Positions 9,714 through 18,833 of a stretch of 64,000 bases of DNA are shown in pieces (position 1 is the stretch's first letter; each line of letters starts with the position of its first letter). Under the pieces are notes generated by a model. It did not search any database, had not been told where the DNA came from, and saw only the letters and a program-made list of their open reading frames with translations. The position numbers and the translations under genes are program-made. Source of the stretch: JAUIIK01 sp963745675 (lineage in GTDB: Bacteria; Chloroflexota; Chloroflexia; Thermomicrobiales; CFX8); NCBI GenBank assembly GCA_963745675.1, contig CAVUYM010000008.1, positions 310,001 to 374,000 on the forward strand. Direction: 5' to 3'.

Positions 9714-11336
9714 ATGGCTATGGCGCTCGGGGACGCCGCGCTTGCCTGCTACAGGAAGATCCCGAACTACGGCGCCCGCTCGACCAAGGCGGGCAACGCC
9801 TGTGTGCAGGCGCTTGGCGCGATGGCGAGTCTGACATCGATAGCTCAGCTTCAGCGTCTACTGCAGCGCATCAAGCTGCCTTCTCAGACGAACCAGGTCG
9901 AAGGTGCGCTCGCCGCAGCGGCACAGGCACGCGGCCTGAGCGCTGACGACCTGGAAGAGTTGGTCGTTCCGACCTTTGACATCGTGAATGGCGTAGCGAC
10001 CCGCGCGTTCGGTGAATTCACCGCTGAGCTCGCCGTTCGTGGATCGGACACCGTCGACCTCAATTGGTTGAAGGCCGACGGCAGCTCTCAAAAGTCAATC
10101 CCATGGCAAGTCAAAAGCGACTACCCCGATCGCCTCAAGGAGTTGAAGCGGGAGCAGAAGGAGATCCGAGAGGCGCTCGGCGTCCAGCGTTCGAGGATCG
10201 AGCGTCTGATGGTTGACGACCGCAACTGGTCATTTCCCGATTGGCGCGCGCGCTATCTCGACCACCCGTTGGTGTCGCTGATCGCAAGCCGCCTGCTCTG
10301 GACGTTCGAGCAGGGCGGGCAATCGATGGTCGGCGGTTGCGTCGATGGTCAGATTGTTGGCCTCGATAATCGCAAGCTTGACTGGATTGGGGATGCTACA
10401 CGGGTGCGCATCTGGCATCCGATCGAGTCGGTGGCGAGTGATGTTTTGGCCTGGCGGGAATGGTTGGAACGCCTGGAGATAACGCAGCCATTCAAGCAGG
10501 CACATCGCGAAATCTACATTCTGACCGATGCCGAGCGTGAGACCGATACCTACTCGAACCGTTTTGCTGCGCATATTCTTCGCCAGCATCAGCTCAACGC
10601 TCTCTGCCAGCAGCGCGGCTGGCGCTACCGGCTACAGGGCGCATGGGATGGCTTCAATGTGCCGACGCTCGAATTCCCAGATCTGGGATTGCGGGCGGAA
10701 TACTGGGTCGAAGGTATTGAGCAAGGCGACGGTGGCGGCCTTTCGTCTGCATTCGTCTACCTCTATGTGACGACGGATCAGGTGCGTTTCGCGGATAGCT
10801 CTAGCGGCGCGGCGATTCCGCTGGCCGAAATCCCACCTCGACTCTTCTCAGAGGTCATGCGTGACGTCGATCTCTTCGTCGGTGTCTCCAGCATCGGCGC
10901 AGACCCGCATTGGCTCGATGGCGGCCAGGCGCGCATGGATGGCTACCAGGGCTACTGGTGGGATTTCTCTTTTGGTGAATTGACGGTTCGCGCAGAATCC
11001 CGTCGGGAGTCTCTAGCCCGGTTGTTGCCGCGTATGTCGAAGCTCGACGGGCGCTGGGAGCTTGATGGCCGCTTCCTGAAGATCCGAGGCGAGATACGCC
11101 GCTACAAGATCCACCTCGGCAGCGGCAACATCCTGATGGAGCCGAACGATCAGTATCTCTGCATCGTGCCCGGCCGCGGCGCGAGAGGTAGGCGACCGGG
11201 CGACGATCTCTTCCTGCCTTTCGAAGGCGATCAGACCCTCTCTGTGATCCTGAGCAAGGCGCTGATGCTTGCCGAAGACGCGAACATCAAAGACCCCACT
11301 ATCAAGATGCAAATCAGTCCGTCCGCTTCTTGCTGA
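9714..11336 (+). CDS. DUF4132 / DUF7737 protein, intact C-terminal 540 residues
   Basis: The open frame begins inside the protein (ALGDAALACYRKIPNYGARS is a helical-repeat segment typical of the middle of DUF4132 proteins), so the ATG at 9714 is not the true start. The DUF4132 core follows (DLNWLKADGSSQKSIPWQVK, LDHPLVSLIASRLLWTFEQ, RIWHPIESVASDVLAWREWL, YRLQGAWDGFNVP). The last 100 residues form the DUF7737-like end (RRYKIHLGSGNILMEPNDQ, YLCIVP, FLPFEGDQTLSVILSKALML). No catalytic function is established for this family; some homologues such as E. coli YehI and MolR carry a WGR domain, which is not visible here. It lies directly behind the ubiquitin-like gene and overlaps the convergent PhoD gene by about 20 bases at its end. 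Confidence 0.8.
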   Translation: MAMALGDAALACYRKIPNYGARSTKAGNACVQALGAMASLTSIAQLQRLLQRIKLPSQTNQVEGALAAAAQARGLSADDLEELVVPTFDIVNGVATRAFGEFTAELAVRGSDTVDLNWLKADGSSQKSIPWQVKSDYPDRLKELKREQKEIREALGVQRSRIERLMVDDRNWSFPDWRARYLDHPLVSLIASRLLWTFEQGGQSMVGGCVDGQIVGLDNRKLDWIGDATRVRIWHPIESVASDVLAWREWLERLEITQPFKQAHREIYILTDAERETDTYSNRFAAHILRQHQLNALCQQRGWRYRLQGAWDGFNVPTLEFPDLGLRAEYWVEGIEQGDGGGLSSAFVYLYVTTDQVRFADSSSGAAIPLAEIPPRLFSEVMRDVDLFVGVSSIGADPHWLDGGQARMDGYQGYWWDFSFGELTVRAESRRESLARLLPRMSKLDGRWELDGRFLKIRGEIRRYKIHLGSGNILMEPNDQYLCIVPGRGARGRRPGDDLFLPFEGDQTLSVILSKALMLAEDANIKDPTIKMQISPSASC

Positions 11337-12823
11337 GGACGACTAGATCCGATGGATGCACGTCGTCCGGTATGGCGACATGGCGCTTGACCGTCCGCAG
11401 CGTTTTATCGTGACGGTTCCAGCCACGGATCAAGAGTTCAATGTGGTGGCCCCCTCCTTCCAGCGGCGATAGCCTGACCAGCCCAGCGTTGTTCGCATAG
11501 GAAACGAAGTGCCGGGTGAAACGCCAATTCGGTTCAAAAAGGTTCGAGCCGCGCGATGCAAAGAGGTTCAGATAGCGTTCGAATGATGTCAGTGGCGTCG
11601 TGAATGCGCTGCTGGTGAACTGCTCGACCTTGCCCGTTCCGAGTCTCGGGCGCACGGTGAAGGCCCCGGCAACGTGGACGTCACCGGATAGCAGGACGAC
11701 CTGACGCCTCGGCCCAGCGTTTTCCCATTCGATGAGCTTCTCTAGCAATGCATCTCGCTGGGATCGGAATGCATCGGTTGACCAGCGATCGCGCACGGAA
11801 TCCCCGAGCTTGCCAGGCACAGGTTCGAGCAACATCGTCATCCAGCGTGAAACATGGGCAACCGGCACGCTGCTGACGACGAAGAGTGTCTTTGTTTGTC
11901 CTTCTGTCGTCCGCTTCAAGGTACTCAATGACTTCTTGCCACTGCTGCTCCCCAAGCAACTGCCCGGTTTTCCAATCGCGCTGACCGCGAATATCGAGAA
12001 CAAGGAACCCGATGTCGCCGTAAGTGAAGTCATAGTGAAAGGGCGGCTGGCTCGTGCGGTTGCTTGGGGCCCTCATTTGCTGGTATTCGGAATAGACTCT
12101 TGTCGCCGCTTCGAACAAGCGCGCGTCGAGATCAGAGACTTCTTTGCGAGAACCCCAGTTATCGAAAATATCATGGTCGTCCCAGATCATGTAGCCTGGG
12201 ACCTGCTCTCGTACCCGTTTGAACCCGGGTACGCCGAGATAGCCTCGTGTTATGCGCCGGTATGACTCGATCACCTCGTCGAGCGGTGGCGATTCATGAT
12301 GATCACTGCGGTTGATTCCCCGGACGCTGATCGGCTCAAGCTCGTCGCTGTAGACCTGGTCTCCGCCTAGGATCATGAACCTGGCATCGCTGCGATCCAG
12401 ATCTTTGGCCAGCGCATCGTAGATTCCGGCGGCCTGGTGATAGATGACTTTGCCATCGTCGAGTTTGAAGGGGCGGTTACAGCTTCCGAAGCCGAAGGTC
12501 AATCCGGTTGTTTCTCCCGGTCGGGGTGCGAATCTCGCTTTCCGGGTGGCTCCATCGACATCGATCTTGAAACGCGCATTAGGGAGCGGGTGCTCCAATT
12601 CGAGATCCATCGCGCCGGTCCAATCAGTCTCTTCAGACAGGGCCGTTTCAGCGCGAGCGACAATCTCACCGTCAACCGAGAGTGTTCCCGAGATCCAGAC
12701 CCTGTTGGGTTTGCGCACCCAGACCCGGGCCGACCGGTCGCTGACTGCACCGATCTCGACTGATTCTTCTAGTAGCCCGTCGGGAAATGCTGCTCGTTCC
12801 GGCACCATCCCCTCCCTCCGCAT
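11314..12823 (-). CDS. PhoD-like alkaline phosphatase / phosphodiesterase (one frameshift near 11905)
   Basis: The N-terminal part (from 12823) has the Fn3-like PhoD N-domain (VEIGAVSDRSARVWVRKPN) and metallophosphatase motifs: GFGSCNRPF, FMILGGDQVYSDE and MIWDDHDIFDNWG. The frame breaks near 11905 after WQEVIEYLEADDRRT, and the continuation in the frame ending at 11314 has VVSSVPVAHVSRW and the metal-binding VVLLSGDVHVAGAF. Together they give a protein of about 500 residues, normal for the family. PhoD enzymes hydrolyse phosphate mono- and diesters with Ca/Fe at the active site and are usually exported by Tat; no signal peptide is visible here, so the true start may differ or the enzyme may be cytoplasmic. 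A start at MVPERAAFPDG (12808) is an alternative. Confidence 0.82.
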
Positions 12824-12978
12824 CTAGGCAGTCTAGCGCCTCATGTCGTTCCCTCTCGGACGAGGACACGAGCTTTCGAGGACGAGCCCGAGTGTCGGCA
12901 AGTATTTCAGTACCAATGGTGAGCTCGCTGGGGGCTATGATCTGAGTCTACTGCAGCGCTGAAAATGGGAGCAATCGA

Positions 12979-14113
12979 GTGCGGAGATTCATCGCAAGAT
13001 TGACGAGTCGAGGTCGAATCGGGAACGCTCTCGGGCTAACAATCCTGATGCTGGTTCCCGCTGTGTTCGCGGCGCCTGCAGATGCGGAGCCCATCCGTTC
13101 GTTGGCCTGGTCAGAGTGCGCGCCGGGCGTCCTGAACCTCGGCTTCTCCGACCGGCTCGATAAGACGATCTACGATGGCACGAACGTCGGTGGTCTCTCG
13201 GGGCTGGCGTACGATGAACAGCGCGACGTCTACTACGCCCTGGTCGACATCGAAGAAGGCGCTACCGCGCGCTTCTATACGATCATGATGGCCCGTCCCT
13301 GGGCCGGTGGCTTTCGTGGTCCTGTGATCATTGGGGTGACGACGTTGGTCAACCGTGCTGGTATTCCATATGACTCCACGAATTTCGATGGCGAAGGGAT
13401 CGCCGTTTCACCACGCGGCACGCTCCTGATCGCCTCTGAAACCGAACCAACCGTTCGTGAATTCAGCCGCTACGGCAGACTGCTATTCACTCTCCCGGTC
13501 CCCGCTCCTTTTCGAATTGAGCCTGCCGGCTACGGCCAGCCGAACGTGTCGCTCGAAGGGGTGACGGTGAGTCCCGGCGGCAGGCGTTGCCTACGCATCT
13601 AATGAAGGTCCGCTTCTCATAGATGGTGAAGGGCAGAATCGCTTCCTGCGTTACGATCTGCTCTGGTCGGGGCGTTCGCAGCTAACAGGCGAGTTCTATT
13701 ACCAGGCAGACGCTGGCCAGAGTATTTCGGACGTCGTGGCGCTCTCCGACACGGAACTCCTCGTGCTCGAACGGTCATGGGTCCCAGATGTCGGCAATAC
13801 GGCCAGAATCTTCCTGACATCGACCGCCGGCGCAACAGACGTTTCAGATGTTGAAAGTCTGGACGGGGCGGGCGTCGAGCCGCTGCCGAAAGAGTTACTG
13901 GTCGACATCGTGAAGTGCCCGCCGGGCGACGCCATCGCGAAAGAGACGCAGCCGAATCCACTGCTGGATAATTTCGACGGGCTTGCTCTCGGCCCTGTCG
14001 TCGATGGCCAGTACCAGACGATCTATATGCTGAGCGATGATAATTTCAGCCCGCTTCAGGTCACGCGGATTATCGCGCTCGGTATCGATCTGGAATTGCT
14101 CGGGGAGCCATAG
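12979..14113 (+). CDS. Exported phytase-like esterase (one frameshift near 13585)
   Basis: The GTG at 12979 opens a protein with a signal peptide (LTSRGRIGNALGLTILMLV, then PAVFAAPADAE). The body has signs of the esterase-like activity of phytase family: VGGLSGLAYDEQRDVYYALVD, STNFDGEGIAVSPRG, TLLIASETEPTVREFSRYG and VSLEGVTVSPGG. Near 13585 the frame changes and the chain continues VAYASNEGPLLIDGEGQNRF, then SISDVVALSDTELLVLER, NPLLDNFDGLALGP and YMLSDDNFSP to the stop at 14113. Such proteins form a beta-propeller and have been linked with phosphoester hydrolysis in the periplasm or outside the cell. It sits divergently from the PhoD gene (156 bases between starts), so a joint phosphate-scavenging role is possible but not shown. 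Confidence 0.78.
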
Positions 14114-14235
14114 ACTCGGTGTACAGGTGTCCTGCCGCGCATCTTGTATAGATAGAGGGTTGACGCTCGCGCCGCTGAGTGGCTAGCATGCCGAGCGCGA
14201 CGGTTGGATTGCTCAGGGGCGAGTGGAGTCGTACC

Positions 14236-14748
14236 GTGCCGGTCTCAGTCTCAAGCTCACAAGTTATCTACGACGCCCTGAAGTCCTGTGGCGTTGAGAT
14301 CATCTCGGCGCTGCCCGAAACGTGGCTGGTCCATCTGATCCGGATGGCCGAGGATGATCCGGACGTGCAGCTCGTCCGGCTGGCCAAAGAGGAAGAAGGC
14401 GTCGGGATTTCAGCGGGCGCGCACCTCGCCGGGGTGAAGTCGGCCATGCTGATGCAGAATCACGGCTTTCTTGCCAGCATCAACGGCATCGTCGGTCTCG
14501 CTCATCTTTACAAAATCCCGTTGCTAATGGTCATCAGCTATCGCGGCGAATTCGGCGAACCTGATCCCTGGCAGACACAGGGTGGCGGGGTGACATTGCC
14601 GCTGCTCGATGCATTGCAGATTCCCTGGGTGACTCTGGAACATCCTGACCACGTAGCGGAACGGGTAGCCAAAGCTCAAACGCTGGCTAATTCGGCCCTC
14701 AAGCCGGTCGCATTACTGCTGACCCGCGATCTAATGTGGGAGAACTGA
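14236..14748 (+). CDS. ThDP-dependent decarboxylase, alpha (PYR-domain) subunit, sulfopyruvate/phosphonopyruvate decarboxylase-like
   Basis: About 170 residues holding a single pyrimidine-binding ThDP domain (VIYDALKSCGVEIISALPE, VRLAKEEEGVGISAGAHLAG with the conserved Glu that activates the cofactor). I place the start at GTG 14236 (VPVSVSSSQVIYDALK), seven bases behind GGAG; an in-frame GTG at 14179 would add 19 residues not needed by the family. The beta subunit follows after one base. Length and split architecture match sulfopyruvate decarboxylase (ComD/ComE), which converts sulfopyruvate to sulfoacetaldehyde; phosphonopyruvate decarboxylase is a near relative. No coenzyme M or phosphonate genes are nearby, so the true 2-oxo acid is unknown. 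Confidence 0.75.
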   Translation: MPVSVSSSQVIYDALKSCGVEIISALPETWLVHLIRMAEDDPDVQLVRLAKEEEGVGISAGAHLAGVKSAMLMQNHGFLASINGIVGLAHLYKIPLLMVISYRGEFGEPDPWQTQGGGVTLPLLDALQIPWVTLEHPDHVAERVAKAQTLANSALKPVALLLTRDLMWEN

Positions 14749-14749
14749 C

Positions 14750-15328
14750 GTGCTGCGTTACGACGCCCTGAAGGCAATCTACGACCGGCTCGAAGAGGAC
14801 AACATCGTCGTCGTGACGATCATGGGCGCGGTCTCGGCGGAACTGCAAGACATCGGCCACCGCCCCAACTTCTTCTACCTCCAGCACGCGATGGGACTGG
14901 CTTCCTCGATGGGCCTCGGTATCGCGTTGGCACGTCCCGAATTGCAGGTGGTCGTCTTCGACGGCGACGGCTCGGTGCTGATGAATATGGGCGGGTTGAC
15001 GACGCTGGCCCGCTACCGCCCGCCGAATCTCGCCCACATCATCTTCGACAACGAGAGCCTCGTCTCTGTCGGTGGCTTTCCTACTGCTACATCAACCGGC
15101 AGCGATCTCGAAGGTATCGCGCGTGAGGCGGGCGTTCCGCGCACGGGTACCGTCGAGGGGATCGATGCGTTTGTGGCCGCCTTCGACGAAGCGCTCGCCG
15201 CTGATGAATTGACGACGCTCGTGGCCAAGGTGTCGACGGAAGGCCCGGCAGGCTACGTAACCGACCTGGCCCTGATCGAGAACCGCTTCCAGTTTTCGCG
15301 TCATCTAAAGACATTGCGAGACCGCTAG
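14750..15328 (+). CDS. ThDP-dependent decarboxylase, beta (PP-domain) subunit
   Basis: 192 residues containing the diphosphate-binding ThDP domain. The metal/ThDP motif is clear: VVFDGDGSVLMNMGGLTTLA followed about 15 residues later by IIFDNESL. The entry QHAMGLASSMGLGIALARPE is typical of ComE-like and acetolactate synthase-like PP domains. The start lies one base after the alpha subunit stop, implying co-translation, and the two should form an alpha/beta heteromer in the cytoplasm. Substrate as for the alpha subunit: a small 2-oxo acid such as sulfopyruvate or phosphonopyruvate, unresolved. Confidence 0.78.
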   Translation: MLRYDALKAIYDRLEEDNIVVVTIMGAVSAELQDIGHRPNFFYLQHAMGLASSMGLGIALARPELQVVVFDGDGSVLMNMGGLTTLARYRPPNLAHIIFDNESLVSVGGFPTATSTGSDLEGIAREAGVPRTGTVEGIDAFVAAFDEALAADELTTLVAKVSTEGPAGYVTDLALIENRFQFSRHLKTLRDR

Positions 15329-15386
15329 ACTAAGCGTTTGTGACGAAGTGACAATGACTCTCGGCTAGTTCGGGAATCTGCCGGGG

Positions 15387-15737
15387 TTATGTCCTGGGGT
15401 TTGGAACGAGCCAGGTTTCAGCCCAACCTTCGATAGCTTCAAAGACGTTCGAAAGATCGCGACCTTTGGCGGTTAACTGGTAGCGGGTCCGTACCGGCGT
15501 TGAGGGAATCACCTCGCGGTTGATCAGGCCTGCTCGCTCCAGTTCCTTGAGACGTTCCGAAAGCATGCGTGGACTGAGCGTGGGTATGGCTCGTTTGATC
15601 TCGTTGAAATGGTCGAGATCGTGGAACAATGCGCGCAGAATTGCGCCGTTCCAGCGTCTCCCGATAAGCTCGATTGCTTCGTGGAAATACGAACAGAATG
15701 CGGCATTCGCCGTTTGTTCTCCGTCATGCTTCATCAT
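15387..15737 (-). CDS. HxlR-family winged-helix transcriptional regulator
   Basis: A 116-residue protein with the HxlR fold: FCSYFHEAIELIGRRWNGAI (including the conserved N-terminal Cys), HFNEIKRAIPTLSPRMLSER (recognition helix), LKELERAGLINREVIPSTPV and YQLTAKGRDL (wing and C-terminal helix). Such dimeric regulators often sense electrophiles or oxidants through the Cys and control adjacent genes. Neighbours are the decarboxylase pair (convergent) and an EmrB-type MFS exporter 100 bases upstream on the same strand, the most plausible target. Confidence 0.88.
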   Translation of the reverse strand: MMKHDGEQTANAAFCSYFHEAIELIGRRWNGAILRALFHDLDHFNEIKRAIPTLSPRMLSERLKELERAGLINREVIPSTPVRTRYQLTAKGRDLSNVFEAIEGWAETWLVPNPRT

Positions 15738-15837
15738 GGCCCAATTCTAATTAAGCTGTCTGAAGTGGCATCCTATTTCTTCGCTGGCGCTCAGACAATC
15801 GACTGAATCCGGGCACTAGCGGTTTACAGAGTGTTCG

Positions 15838-17280
15838 CTAATGTGCGTCCGTTTCCATCAAATTTGGAGCGCGACGGGCGAACTGGAGCAGAATGATCCC
15901 TACCCCCGCCGCGCACAGGCCGTAGAGGAATGCGTCTCCGAACTGGCTGTATTCGGCGGGCCCACGATAGATTGGCAACAGAGCCGACTCGCCTTTACGC
16001 GCCGACAGCAATCCTGTCGAGATGGCCGCTCCGAATGACGATCCCACAAAGAACATCATGTTGTAGAGGCCGATGCCCGTCCCCGCCAATCGCCGCGGCA
16101 CGACTCGCGTCACCGTCGTCTGGAGTGGGGAGAAGGTAGATGCCTGGCCGACGCCGTAGACGAGCAGTAGCGGGATGAGAGCCCAGACTGGCCAGCCAAC
16201 GGCAACGGTCGCGAGGACGACGATCACACCCAGGACGATGGAAAGGCCAATCGAAGAAAGGATGACTGCGTCATAGCGATCGGCGAGTTTCCCAATCGGC
16301 CGGCTGAGCAGTGTCACGACAATCGCCTGTGAGAGCAATACCAGCCCGACCTCGGCTGCGCGCAGTCCATTGACATCCTCAAGCATGAAGGGCAGCAGAA
16401 TCAGGGAGGATACGCTCGCGCTCATCATCGTGAACGCTGTCAATGAATAGAGCACAAATCGCTTGTTCGCTAACAACTCCTGATTGATGAATGGGAATTG
16501 CAGCGAGCGTTGCCGCACTATTGTGGTCGCCAGCGCAAACACCATGATCGGCACAGAGATGAGAACCGCCGGTGAATTGAGCCCCTGGCGCTGAATGCCG
16601 TTGACGGAGATGAGCAAGCCGGCAATCGTCGCCGCCAGCGCAAAGCCGCCCAGCCAGTCGACCGGCGCGGGTTCATCGTCAGGCTTGCTGGGGAACATCC
16701 GGTATTGGAAAGGGATGAGGACCATGATGACGGCGCTGACCAGAAAGACTCCACGCCACGAGACGAATTCGGTGAGTGCTCCGCCCAGTGACGGTCCAAC
16801 TGCCTGACCAGCCCCTACCGACGCAGCGATCAATCCGATCGATGCGCCGCGTCGGACGCTGGGTATGCGCCGCATGATCAGCGCCGTACCGAGCGGTGGG
16901 ATAGCCGCGGAGCCTATCCCCTGGCCAACGCGGAACATCACGAGCAGCGGGAAGGCGCTGGTCGGCACCGTACTGGCCAGCAGCGACGATACACCGAAGA
17001 TCACCATGCCAGTGATGTAGAGCCGTCGCAGCCCGTAGCGATCTCCGAGCCGTCCATAGAATGGTGTCATGATCCCAAAGAAGAGCGAATAGAGCGTCGC
17101 CAGCAGACCGGATTCGGCCTCGGTAACATCGAAAACATCCCGGATCGTCGGCAGGGTGACATTGATCATCGTCGTGTTGAGGACACTGAAGAAGACGGCT
17201 GCCGCGAGTAACGGCACGAGCCAGCGGCTGGTATCTTCAACGGTGCCGGGCGAGGTGGTAGTGTCGGACGGGCGGCTCAA
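15838..17280 (-). CDS. DHA2-type MFS drug exporter (EmrB/QacA-like)
   Basis: 480 residues, with hydrophobic segments consistent with the 14-helix DHA2 family. The N-terminus (VPLLAAAVFFSVLNTTMINV, LPTIRDVFDVTEAESG) is the EmrB/QacA hallmark, motif A appears as YGRLGDRYGLRRLY, and motif C-like RVGQGIGSAAIPPLGTALIM follows. DHA2 proteins expel lipophilic drugs or cations with protons. An HxlR regulator gene follows on the same strand, which suggests inducible expression. Confidence 0.85.
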   Translation of the reverse strand: MSRPSDTTTSPGTVEDTSRWLVPLLAAAVFFSVLNTTMINVTLPTIRDVFDVTEAESGLLATLYSLFFGIMTPFYGRLGDRYGLRRLYITGMVIFGVSSLLASTVPTSAFPLLVMFRVGQGIGSAAIPPLGTALIMRRIPSVRRGASIGLIAASVGAGQAVGPSLGGALTEFVSWRGVFLVSAVIMVLIPFQYRMFPSKPDDEPAPVDWLGGFALAATIAGLLISVNGIQRQGLNSPAVLISVPIMVFALATTIVRQRSLQFPFINQELLANKRFVLYSLTAFTMMSASVSSLILLPFMLEDVNGLRAAEVGLVLLSQAIVVTLLSRPIGKLADRYDAVILSSIGLSIVLGVIVVLATVAVGWPVWALIPLLLVYGVGQASTFSPLQTTVTRVVPRRLAGTGIGLYNMMFFVGSSFGAAISTGLLSARKGESALLPIYRGPAEYSQFGDAFLYGLCAAGVGIILLQFARRAPNLMETDAH

Positions 17281-17438
17281 CGGTCTATCCTGTAATAAGC
17301 TTCGCGCATCGCCCTCTTCTGTCGCTCTGATCGCTCGTACGTCAATCGGTACTGATCAGCCGCAAACAGAAGGAGATGGTTGAGGAATCAACGGCCCGAC
17401 CAGACGAGATTGTACCGATTATCACAATCTATGCGGGG

Positions 17439-18749
17439 CTAGACGGAACCAAGCAAGGGATAGATTGCCTGCTGCCAGTGTTGCCGCACCGCTTCGCGTG
17501 CCGCTTCCGTTGCCACAATCCGGATCAAGCGGCGATGCTGTTCGTAAGTCTGGAGGGCGGATTCTCCGACGCCAGTTGCGTCGTGCCACGACATCGTCCG
17601 ACTTAGACCGACCGGTGGATTAGCGTAGTGAATCCAGAGCGTCGAGCGCCATTTTTCTGGCTTCGGTATGTCGATGAGAACATCGCCAGCGCCGATGGTT
17701 GAGCCGCTCGCGCTTGATATGATCCGCGCCATGCGGTCTTCCAGTTCGCGCCTGCGGGTGGGTTGTGAAAACAATCCACTGAGATAGTTGTAGAGATCCC
17801 CGGCCCGGGAACTGATCTCGACCGAGCGCTTGTGAAATCGTCTCTGGCGTAAGCCCTGGACCAACGTTCGAGTGCTCTCCGACATATCCGGTTCAGCCAG
17901 CCGCTGCAGCAGCATTTCATCGCCGTACCCCGAGAGAGAGCTGGGTGGCAGACCGTCCTCGATGGCCTCCTGGACAGCCCGCAAAAGCATCGCCATACAG
18001 GCTCGATTGGTATGGTGCCAGTAGACGTTGTCGAACATCTCCTGGCGCGCGTTCATCAGCGAGTGCATTGGCGAGATCCCTTTGTGGTCGATCCCCAGAA
18101 CGTGCCCGCCGGGTAAGTTGATGTCTACAAGAGCGGCGAGCAGCCGGGCCGTATCCACGCCACCATAGGGTACGGCGCAGGCGCGGGCGTCACGCGGTAG
18201 ATAATCAAGCTTGTCGACATCGAGCGGTCCGGAAAGCAGTTGGCGTGCGATGCGATCACGCCGGTCGACGCCACCTGCAGGCGGATCAATCAAATCTGCG
18301 ACACGTGCAGGGCTAACTCTCCACGCTGATTGAAGTACGTGCGAAATCTCGTCACCCAGGATCAAGCGCCGCCCGACCACTTCGTGTGGCACGACCGGAT
18401 CGCCAAGCTCTTCGATTGCATGGCTGAATGGATAATGGCCAACGTCGTGAAGTAGCGCCGCCGCGATCCCGGCTCTCCCGCTCTCATCGCTCACGTCGAC
18501 GCCGCGAGACCGCAGCTGAATCAGCGCTTCTCGCATGAGGTGCATAACGCCGATGGAATGTTCGAGCCGCGAGTGACGTGCGCCGGGCCAGACGCGAGAG
18601 ACGAAGCCGAGCTGCTGGATCTCATCGAGCCGCAACATCGACGTTGTTGCAAGCAGTTGTGATGCTTCCCTCGAAAGAGGGACCAGGTCATAGAGGCTGT
18701 CTCGAATAGTCGTCTCAGGTGTCAGATCAAATTCTGCGCCGATCTTCAT
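17439..18749 (-). CDS. HD-domain phosphohydrolase (dGTPase / SAMHD1-like)
   Basis: 436 residues. The N-terminal HD domain shows all ligands in order: RHSRLEHSIGVMHL (His), AALLHDVGHYPFSHAIEE (HD) and LDVDKLDYLPRDA (Asp). The long helical remainder (MHSLMNARQEMFDNVYWHHT) matches the YwfO/SAMHD1-like branch rather than RelA-type HD proteins. Members are metal-dependent (d)NTP triphosphohydrolases or related phosphatases acting in the cytoplasm; the exact substrate is not deducible. The start at 18749 faces the divergent CocE-type gene (85 bases between starts). Confidence 0.85.
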   Translation of the reverse strand: MKIGAEFDLTPETTIRDSLYDLVPLSREASQLLATTSMLRLDEIQQLGFVSRVWPGARHSRLEHSIGVMHLMREALIQLRSRGVDVSDESGRAGIAAALLHDVGHYPFSHAIEELGDPVVPHEVVGRRLILGDEISHVLQSAWRVSPARVADLIDPPAGGVDRRDRIARQLLSGPLDVDKLDYLPRDARACAVPYGGVDTARLLAALVDINLPGGHVLGIDHKGISPMHSLMNARQEMFDNVYWHHTNRACMAMLLRAVQEAIEDGLPPSSLSGYGDEMLLQRLAEPDMSESTRTLVQGLRQRRFHKRSVEISSRAGDLYNYLSGLFSQPTRRRELEDRMARIISSASGSTIGAGDVLIDIPKPEKWRSTLWIHYANPPVGLSRTMSWHDATGVGESALQTYEQHRRLIRIVATEAAREAVRQHWQQAIYPLLGSV

Positions 18750-18833
18750 GAGCGAAGTGTACTCCGATAAGGTGAACCTCTGGCAATTCCGACTACAATG
18801 GTCGAAACGTCATGCTGGAGAATAGGAAACACG

